From positions 7,706,001 to 7,770,000 of the forward strand of contig CM056574.1 in NCBI GenBank assembly GCA_029721435.1: a stretch of DNA of 64,000 nt. The letters are read 5' to 3'. The notes beneath the pieces were generated by a model, which saw only the letters and a list, made by a program, of their open reading frames with translations, was not told the origin of the DNA and made no database searches. A program made the translations under genes and the position numbers. This stretch comes from Gymnothorax reevesii (taxonomy: Eukaryota; Chordata; Actinopteri; Anguilliformes; Muraenidae). Positions 55,535-64,000 of this stretch are shown piece by piece (position 1 is the stretch's first letter; each line of letters opens with the position of its first letter).

Positions 55535-57898
55535 CAGCACAGTTATCCAGCTAACTCAGTAACCCTGTTTTACTGACTGCAATTATCCAGCTAACTCAGT
55601 AATCCTGCTTTACTCAGCATTTATCCAGCTAACTCATCAACCGTGCTTTACTCAACACAGTTATCCAGCTAACTCAGTAATACTGCTTTAGCCAGCACAG
55701 TTATCCAGCTAACTCAGTAATACTGCTTTACACACTGCTGTTAACCAGCAAACTCAGTAATACTGCTTTACTCACTGCTGTTAACCAGCAAACTCAGTAA
55801 TCCTGCTTTACTCAGCACAGTTATCCAGCTAACTCAGTAATACTGCTTTAGTCAGCACAGTTATCCAGCTAACTCAGTAATACTGCTTTACTCACTGCTG
55901 TTAACCAGCTAACTCGGTAATACTGCTTTACTCACTGCTGTTAACCAGCAGGCTCAGTAATCCTGCTTTACTGACTGCAGTATGCTTTACTCACTGCTGT
56001 TAACCAGCAAACTCAGTAATCCAGCTTTACTCAGCAGTTATCTAGCAAACTCAGTAATACTGCTTTACTCAGTGCAGTTATCCAGCTAACTCAGTTATCC
56101 TGCTTTATTCACTGCGGTTAACCAGCAAGCTCAGTAATCCTGCTTTACTCAGCACAGTTATCCAGCTAACTCAGTAATACTGCTTTACTCACTGCTGTTA
56201 ACCAGCAAGCTCAGTAATCCTGCTTTACTCAGCAGTTATCCAGCAAACTCAGTAATACTGCTTTACTCAGTGCAGTTATCCAGCAAACTCAGTTACCCTG
56301 CTTTACTCACAGCAGTTATTCAGCAAACTCAGAAATACTGCTTTACTCAGCACAGTTATCCAGCTAACTCATCAAGCCTGCTTTACTCAGCACAGTTATC
56401 CAGCTAACTCATCAACGCTGCTTTACTCAGTGCAGTTATCCAGATAACTCAATAATCCTGCTTTACACAGCAGTTATCCAGCAAACTCAGTAATACTGCT
56501 TTACTCACTGCAGTTATCCAGCAAACTCAGTAATCCTGCTTTCCTCAGTGCAGTTATCCAGCTAACTCAGTAATCCTGCTTAACTCAGCACAGTTATCCA
56601 GCAAACTCAGTAATACTGCTTTACTCACTGCAGTTATCCAGCTAACTCAGTATACCTGCTTTCCTAAGTGCAGTTATCCAGCTAACTCAGTAATCCTGCT
56701 TTACTCAGCACAGCTATCCAGCAAACTCAGGAATACTGCTTTACTCACTGCAGTTATCCAGCTAACTCAGTAACCCTGCTTTCCTTAGTGCAGTTATCCA
56801 GCTAACTCAGTAATCCTGCTTAACTCAGCACAGTTATCCAGCAAACTCAGTAATACTGCTTTACTCACTGCAGTTATCCAGCTAACTCAGTATACCTGCT
56901 TTCCTAAGTGCAGTTATCCAGCTAACTCAGTAATCCTGCTTTACTCAGCACAGCTATCCAGCAAACTCAGGAATACTGCTTTACTCACTGCAGTTATCCA
57001 GCTAACTCAGTAAACCTGCTCTACTCAGTGCAGTTATCCAGCTAACTCAGTAATCCTGCTTAACTCAGCACAGTTATCCAGCAAACTCAGTAATACTGCT
57101 TTACTCACTGCAGTTATCCAGCTAACTCAGTAACCCTGCTTTCCTTAGTGCAGTTATCCAGCTAACTCAGTAATCCTGCTTTACTCAGCACAGCTATCCA
57201 GCAAACTCAGTAATACTGCTTTACTCACAGCAGTTATCCAGCTAACTCAGTAATACTGCTTTACTCAGTGCAGTTATTCAGCTAACTCAGTAATCCTGCT
57301 TTCCTCAGTGCAGTTATCCAGCTAACTCAGTAATACTGCTTTACTCAGCACAGCTATCCAGCAAACTCAGGAATACTGCTTTACTCACTGCAGTTATCCA
57401 GCTAACTCAGTAATCCTGCTTTCCTCAGTGCAGTTATCCAGCTAACTCAGTAATCCTGCTTAACTCAGCACAGTTATCCAGCAAACTCAGTAATACTGCT
57501 TTACTCACTGCAGTTATCCAGCTAACTCAGTAATCCTGCTTTCCTCAGTGCAGTTATCCAGCTAACTCAGTAATACTGCTTTACTCACTGCAGTTATCCA
57601 ACTAACTCAGTAATCCTGTTTTACTCAGCAGTTATCCAGCTAACTCAGTAATCCTGCTTTATACAGCACAGTTATCCAGCTAACTCAGTAATCCTGCTTT
57701 ACTCAGTGCAGTTATCCAGCTAACTCAGTAATACTGCTTTACTCACTGCATTTATCCAGCTAACTCAGTAATCCTGTTTTACTCGGCACAGTTATCCAGC
57801 TAACTCAGTAATCCAGCATTACTTACTGTAGTTATCCAGCTAACTCTGTATCCCTGTTTTACTCAGCACAATTATCCAGCTAACTCAGTAATCCTGCT
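55535..57898. repeat. 40-bp minisatellite with a 240-bp higher-order unit
   Basis: About 59 units of CAGTTATCCAGCTAACTCAG then TAATCCTGCTTTACTCAG-type sequence. The first 1 kb is irregular (34-42 bp units). From about 56460 the 40-bp register is exact. 56581-56760 is identical to 56821-57000, defining a 240-bp (six-unit) higher-order repeat. Variants AGCTAACT/AGCAAACT and CTTTACTCA/CTTTCCTCA/CTTAACTCA alternate in order. Confidence 0.98.
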
Positions 57899-58150
57899 CT
57901 GTGGTACAGGCCCCTGTTGTGTGTCAGAGAGGCTAAGTGCGCGGCCGGGAGCAGCCTGACCTGTGCGTGGCTGAAAAGGGCACGCGGGTGAGCCTCGGTC
58001 GGAGGGCCCACCGCGCTGGAACAGCGGGCAGCCTGTCGTCTGTCGACCCCTGACCCCAGCGAGCAGATAAGCAGCTCACAGACCCGGCTGACAGGAGCCC
58101 TGTTTAAAGTTGCATTGAGGCGGTGCTGTGGCTGCCAGGAGCCGGAATAG
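57899..58150. other. GC-rich spacer between two minisatellites
   Basis: Unique, relatively GC-rich sequence (for example GTGCGCGGCCGGGAGCAGCC). No exon signature. Confidence 0.6.
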
Positions 58151-61100
58151 AGCTGAGTGTGTGTCTGTCTGAGGAGAGGAAGAGTGTGTGTCTGAGGAGA
58201 GGAGAAGTGTGTGTTGTAGAGAGGAGGAGTGTGTGTTGCGGAGAGGAGGAGTGCGTGTCAATGGAGAGGAGGAGTGTGTGTCTGAGGAGAGGAGGAGTGT
58301 GTGTCTGAGGAGAGGAGGAGTGTGTGTCTGTGGAGAGGAGGAGTGTGTGTGGTGGAGAGGAGGAGTGTGTGTCTGTGGAGAGGAGGAGTGTGTGTTGTAG
58401 AGAGGAGGAGTGTGTGTCTGTGGAGAGGAGGAGTGTGTGTGGTGGAGAGGAGGAGTGTGTATTGTAGAGAGGAGGAGTGTGTGTCTGAGGAGAGGAGGAG
58501 TGTGTGTCTGTGGAGAGGAGGAGTGTGTGTTGTAGAGAGGAGGAGTGTGTGTTGTGGAGAGGAGGAGTGTGTGTTGTTGAGAGGAGTGTGTGTCTGAGGA
58601 GAGGAGGAGTGTGTGTTGTGGAGAGGAGGAGTGTGTGTTGTGAAGAGGAGGAGTGTGTGTCTGAGGAGAGGAGGAGTGTGTGTTGTGGAGATGAGGAGTG
58701 TGTGTCTGTGGAGAGGAGGAGTGTGTGTCTGTGGAGAGGAGGAGTGTGTGTTGTGGAGAGGAGGAGTGTGTGTTGTAGAGAGGAGGAGTGTGTGTTGTGG
58801 AGAGGAGGAGTGTGTGTTGTTGAGAGGAGGAGTGTGTGTCTGAGGAGAGGAGGAGTGTGTGTTGTGGAGAGGAGGAGTGTGTGTCTGAGGAGAGGAGGAG
58901 TGTGTGTTGTAGAGAGGAGGAGTGTGTGTTGTGGAGATGAGGGTGTGTGTTGTGGAGAGGAGGAGTGTGTTGTTGAGAGGAGGAGTGTGTGTCTGAGGAG
59001 AGGAGGAGTGTGTGTTGTTGAGAGGAGGAGTGTGTGTCTGAGGAGAGGAAGAGTGTGTGTTGTAGAGAGGAGGAGTGTCTGTTGTGGAGAGGAGGAGTGT
59101 GTGTTGTGGAGAGGAGGAGTGTGTGTCTGAGGAGAGGAGGAGTGTGTGTTGTGGAGAGGAGGAGTGTGTGTTGTGAAGAGGAGGAGTGTGTGTCTAAGGA
59201 GAGGAGGTGTGTGTGTTGTGGAGAGGAGGAGTGTTTGTCTGAGGAGAGGAGGAGTGTGTGTCAATGGAGAGGAGGAGTGTGTGTTGTGGAGAGGAGGAGT
59301 GTGTGTCTGAGGAGAGGAGGTGTGTGTGTTGTGGAGAGGAGGAGTGTTTGTCTGAGGAGAGGAGGAGTGTGTGTCTGTGGAGAGGAGGAGTGTGTGTTGT
59401 AGAGAGGAGGAGTGTGTGTTGTGGAGAGGAGGAGTGTGTGTCAATGGAGAGGAGGAGTGTGTGTCTGAGGAGAGGAGGAGTGTGTGTCTGTGGAGAGGAG
59501 GAGTGTGTGTTGTGGAGAGGAGGAGTGTGTGTCTGTGGAGAGGAGGAGTGTGTGTTGTGGAGAGGAGGAGTGTGTGTTGTGGAGAGGAGGAGTGTGTGTT
59601 GTGGAGAGGAGGAGTGTGTGTTGTGGAGAGGAAGAGTGTGTGTCCGTGGAGAGGAGGAGTGTGTGTTGTAGAGAGGAGGAGTGTGTGTTGTGGAGAGGAG
59701 GAGTGCGTGTTGTGGAGAGGAGGAGTGTGTGTTGTGGAGAGGAGGAGTGTGTGTTGTGGAGAGGAGGAGTGTGTGTTGTGGAGAGGAGGAGAGTGTGTTG
59801 TGGAGAGGAGGAGTGTGTGTTGTAGAGAGGAGGAGTGTGTGTTGTGGAGAGGAGGAGTGTGTGTTGTGGAGAGGAGGAGAGTGTGTTGTAGAGAGGAGGA
59901 GTGTGTGTTGTAGCGAGGAGGAGTGTGTGTTGTGGAGAGGAGGAGTGTGTGTCTGAGGAGAGGAGGAGTGTGTGTCTGAGGAGAGGAGGAGTGTGTGTAG
60001 TAGAGAGGAGGAGTGTGTGTTGTGGAGAGGAGGAGTGTGTGTTGTGGAGAGGAGGAGAGTGTGTTGTGGAGAGGAGGAGTGTGTGTTGTGGAGAGGAGGA
60101 GAGTGTGTTGTGGAGAGGAGGAGTGTGTGTTGTAGAGAGGAGGAGTGTGTGTTGTGGAGAGGAGGAGAGTGTGTTGTGGAGAGGAGGAGTGTGTGTTGTG
60201 GAGAGGAGGAGCGTGTGTTGTGGAGAGGAGGAGAGTGTGTTGTGGAGAGGAGGAGAGTGTGTTGTAGAGAGGAGGAGTGTGTGTTGTAGCGAGGAGGAGT
60301 GTGTGTTGTGGAGAGGAGGAGTGTGTGTCTGAGGAGAGGAGGAGTGTGTGTCTGAGGAGAGGAGGAGTGTGTGTCTGTGGAGAGGAGGAGTGTGTGTTGT
60401 GGAGAGGAGGAGTGTGTGTCTGAGGAGAGGAGGAGTGTGTGTCTGAGGAGAGGAGGAGTGTGTGTCTGTGGAGAGGAGGAGTGTGTGTTGTGGAGAGGAG
60501 GAGTGTTTGTTGTGGAGAGGAGGAGTGTGTGTTGTAGAGAGGAGGAGTGTGTGTTGTGGAGAGGAGGAGTGTGTGTTGTGGAGAGGAGGAGTGTGTGTTG
60601 TGGAGAGGAGGAGAGTGTGTTGTGGAGAGGAGGAGTGTGTGTTGTGGAGAGGAGGAGTGTGTGTTGTGGAGAGGAGGAGTGTTTGTTGTGGAGAGGAGGA
60701 GTGTGTGTTGTAGAGAGGAGGAGTGTGTGTTGTAGAGAGGAGGAGTGTGTGTTGTGGAGAGGAGGAGTGTGTGTTGTGGAGAGGAGGAGTGTGTGTTGTG
60801 GAGAGGAGGAGAGTGTGTTGTGGAGAGGAGGAGTGTGTGTTGTGGAGAGGAGGAGTGTTTGTTGTGGAGAGGAGGAGTGTGTGTTGTGGAGAGGAGGAGT
60901 GTGTGTTGTGGAGAGGAGGAGTGTGTGTTGTGGAGAGGAGGAGAGTGTGTTGTGGAGAGGAGGAGTGTGTGTTGTGGAGAGGAGGAGTGTGTGTTGTGGA
61001 GAGGAGGAGTGTGTGTTGTGGAGAGGAGGAGTGCGTGTTGTGGAGAGGAGGAGAGTGTGTTGTGGAGAGGAGGAGTGTGTGTTGTAGAGAGGAGGAGTGT

Positions 61101-64000
61101 GTGTTGTGGAGAGGAGGAGTGTGTGTTGTGGAGAGGAGGAGAGTGTGTTGTGGAGAGGAGGAGAGTGTGTTGTAGAGAGGAGGAGTGTGTGTTGTAGCGA
61201 GGAGGAGTGTGTGTTGTGGAGAGGAGGAGTGTGTGTCTGAGGAGAGGAGGAGTGTGTGTCTGTGGAGAGGAGGAGTGTGTGTCTGTGGAGAGGAGGAGTG
61301 TGTGTAGTAGAGAGGAGGAGTGTGTGTTGTGGAGAGGAGGAGTGTGTGTTGTGGAGAGGAGGAGAGTGTGTTGTGGAGAGGAGGAGTGCGTGTTGTGGAG
61401 AGGAGGAGTGTGTGTTGTGGAGAGGAGGAGTGTGTGTTGTGGAGAGGAGGAGTGTGTGTTGTGGAGAGGAGGAGTGTGTGTTGTGGAGAGGAGGAGTGCG
61501 TGTTGTGGAGAGGAGGAGAGTGTGTTGTGGAGAGGAGGAGTGTGTGTTGTAGAGAGGAGGAGTGTGTGTTGTGGAGAGGAGGAGTGTGTGTTGTGGAGAG
61601 GAGGAGAGTGTGTTGTGGAGAGGAGGAGAGTGTGTTGTAGAGAGAAGGAGTGTGTGTTGTAGCGAGGAGGAGTGTGTGTTGTGGAGAGGAGGAGTGTGTG
61701 TCTGAGGAGAGGAGGAGTGTGTGTCTGTGGAGAGGAGGAGTGTGTGTTGTGGAGAGGAGGAGTGTGTGTTGTGGAGAGGAGGAGTGTGTGTTGTGGAGAG
61801 GAGGAGTGTGTGTTGTGGAGAGGAGGAGAGTGTGTTGTGGAGAGGAGGAGAGTGTGTTGTAGAGAGGAGGAGTGTGTGTTGTAGCGAGGAGGAGTGTGTG
61901 TTGTGGAGAGGAGGAGTGTGTGTCTGAGGAGAGGAGGAGTGTGTGTCTGTGGAGAGGAGGAGTGTGTGTCTGAGGAGAGGAGGAGTGTGTGTCTGTGGAG
62001 AGGAGGAGTGTGTGTTGTGGAGAGGAGGAGAGTGTGTTGTGGAGAGGAGGAGAGTGTGTTGTAGAGAGGAGGAGTGTGTGTTGTAGCGAGGAGGAGTGTG
62101 TGTTGTGGAGAGGAGGAGTGTGTGTCTGAGGAGAGGAGGAGTGTGTGTCTGAGGAGAGGAGGAGTGTGTGTCTGTGGAGAGGAGGAGTGTGTGTCTGAGG
62201 AGAGGAGGAGTGTGTGTTGTGGAGAGGAGGAGAGTGTGTTGTGGAGAGGAGGAGTGTGTGTTGTGGAGGGGAGGAGTGTGTGTTGTGGAGAGGAGGAGTG
62301 TGTGTTGTGGAGAGGAGGAGTGTGTGTTGTAGAGAGGAGGAGTGTGTGTTGTGGAGAGGAGGAGTGTGTGTTGTGGAGAGGAGGAGAGTGTGTTGTGGAG
62401 AGGAGGACTGTGTGTTGTAGAGAGGAGGAGTGTGTGTTGTGGAGAGGAGGAGTGTGTGTTGTGGAGAGGAGGAGTGTGTGTTGTGGAGAGGAGGAGAGTG
62501 TGTTGTGGAGCGGAGGAGAGTGTGTTGTGGAGAGGAGGAGTGTGTGTTGTGGAGAGGAGGAGTGTGTGTTGTGGAGAGGAGGAGTGTGTGTTGTGGAGAG
62601 GAGGAGTGTGTGTTGTAGCGAGGAGGAGTGTGTGTTGTGGAGAGGAGGAGTGTGTGTTGTGGAGAGGAGGAGTGTGTGTTGTGGAGAGGAGGAGTGTGTG
62701 TTGTAGCGAGGAGAAGTGTGTGTTGTGGAGAGGAGGAGAGTGTGTTGTGGAGAGGAGGAGTGTGTGTTGTGGAGAGGAGGAGTGTGTGTTGTGGAGAGGA
62801 GGAGAGTGTGTTGTGGAGAGGAGGAGACTGTGTTGTAGAGAGGAGGAGTGTGTGTTGTGGAGAGGAGGAGAGTGTGTTGTGGAGAGGAGGAGAGTGTGTT
62901 GTGGAGAGGAGGAGTGTGTGTTGTAGCGAGGAGGAGTGTGTGTTGTGGAGAGGAGGAGTGTGTGTTGTGGAGAGGAGGAGTGTGTGTTGTGGAGAGGAGG
63001 AGTGTGTGTTGTGGAGAGGAGGAGAGTGTGTTGTGGAGAGGAGGAGAGTGTGTTGTGGAGAGGAGGAGTGTGTGTTGTGGAGAGGAGGAGAGTGTGTTGT
63101 GGAGAGGAGGAGAGTGTGTTGTAGAGAGGAGGAGTGTGTGTTGTAGCGAGGAGGAGTGTGTGTTGTGGAGAGGAGGAGTGTGTGTCTGAGGAGAGGAGGA
63201 GTGTGTGTCTGTGGAGAGGAGGAGTGTGTGTTGTGGAGAGGAGGAGTGTGTGTCTGAGGAGAGGAGGAGTGTGTGTCTGTGGAGAGGAGGAGTGTGTGTT
63301 GTGGAGAGGAGGAGAGTGTGTTGTGGAGAGGAGGAGTGTGTGTTGTAGCGAGGAGGAGTGTGTGTTGTGGAGAGGAGGAGTGTGTGTCTGAGGAGAGGAG
63401 GAGTGTGTGTCTGAGGAGAGGAGGAGTGTGTGTCTGAGGAGAGGAGGAGTGTGTGTCTGTGGAGAGGAGGAGTGTGTGTTGTGGAGAGGAGGAGTGTTTG
63501 TCTGAGGAGAGGAGGAGTGTGTGTCTGAGGAGGGGAGGTGTGTGTGTTGGGGAGAGGGGGAGGGTGTGTTGTGGAGAGGAGGAGTGTGTGTTGTAGCGAG
63601 GAGGAGTGTGTGTTGTGGAGAGGAGGAGTGTTTGTCTGAGGAGAGGAGGAGTGTGTGTCTGAGGAGAGGAGGTGTGTGTGTTGTGGAGAGGAGGAGTGTT
63701 TGTCTGAGGAGAGGAGGAGTGTGTGTCTGTGGAGAGGAGGAGTGTGTGTTGTGGAGAGGAGGAGAGTGTGTTGTGGAGAGGAGGAGAGTGTGTTGTAGAG
63801 AGGAGGAGTGTGTGTTGTAGCGAGGAGGAGTGTGTGTTGTGGAGAGGAGGAGTGTGTGTCTGAGGAGAGGAGGAGTGTGTGTCTGAGGAGAGGAGGAGTG
63901 TGTGTCTGAGGAGAGGAGGAGTGTGTGTTGTGGAGAGGAGGAGAGTGTGTTGTGGAGAGGAGGAGTGTGTGTTGTGGAGGGGAGGAGTGTGTGTTGTGGA
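58151..64000. repeat. 22/23-bp purine-rich minisatellite, at least 5.8 kb
   Basis: Tandem GGAGAGGAGGAGTGTGTGTT(GT) units of 22 bp mixed with 23-bp variants containing TCTGAGG or TCTGTGG, about 260 units, continuing past the window end. The strand shown is almost free of C. Because 22 is not a multiple of three and no phase contains a stop, all three plus frames stay open for hundreds of codons, giving Cys/Val/Glu/Arg-rich pseudo-proteins; a 446-aa minus frame (Thr/Pro/Leu/Ser/His-rich) arises likewise. A rare variant TAGCGAGG marks positions 59911, 60287, 61195, 61660, 61882, 62084, 62616, 62704, 62924, 63144, 63346, 63594 and 63818. Several of these lie 200-224 bp apart, evidence of higher-order amplification. 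Confidence 0.99.

Noticed and set aside
58104..59444. 446-aa minus-strand open frame rich in Thr, Pro, Leu, Ser and His
   Set aside because: It is entirely inside the 22/23-bp minisatellite; the openness follows from the repeat sequence, and all plus frames are open too.

Overview
The window looks like non-coding DNA from a vertebrate, most likely a ray-finned (teleost) fish. The evidence is dense dinucleotide microsatellites, several Tc1-type transposons (one with its DD34E catalytic core visible), an RTE-type (Rex3-like) LINE fragment, tRNA-derived and V-SINE-like SINEs, and piggyBac-, hAT- and PIF/Harbinger-type non-autonomous elements. I found no protein-coding host gene, rRNA, functional tRNA or CRISPR array that I can defend. 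Nearly all open reading frames are by-products of simple or tandem repeats. This is most likely an intergenic region or a very large intron. I cannot name the species or a neighbouring gene.

Layout. From 0 to 14 kb: AT-rich single-copy DNA with CA/GT blocks, a candidate CTCF site (2.79 kb), a tRNA-derived SINE (6.6-6.8 kb), a Tc1 transposase relic (9.1-9.7 kb) and a candidate 91-bp GT-AG intron (10.15 kb). From 14.3 to 16.0 kb: a very regular 61-bp minisatellite. From 17.6 to 21.7 kb: a retroelement-like promoter segment, a nearly complete Tc1 element (18268-19777) whose transposase carries at least three lesions, and a second Tc1 relic. From 22 to 33 kb: SINEs, a 113-bp piggyBac-type MITE, a CpG-rich block (24.1-24.4 kb), fold-back elements (one with a G-quadruplex-like loop), an 80-bp minisatellite and purine-rich tracts. 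From 33.8 to 48.7 kb: a promoter-like CpG/CCAAT/TATA block, three more TTAA-flanked piggyBac-type MITEs, an internally deleted Tc1, paired dispersed repeats and a second CTCF-like site. From 49.1 to 53.45 kb: two nested transposon complexes side by side, an RTE inside a Tc1 derivative and a Harbinger element whose MYB/SANT-like gene is split by two further insertions. From 55.5 kb to the end: a 40-bp minisatellite with a 240-bp higher-order repeat, then at least 5.8 kb of a 22/23-bp purine-rich minisatellite running off the window.

No cooperating gene system is visible. The interest lies in the nested transposition history, several small DNA transposon families whose target-site duplications can be read directly, and unusually homogeneous tandem arrays.
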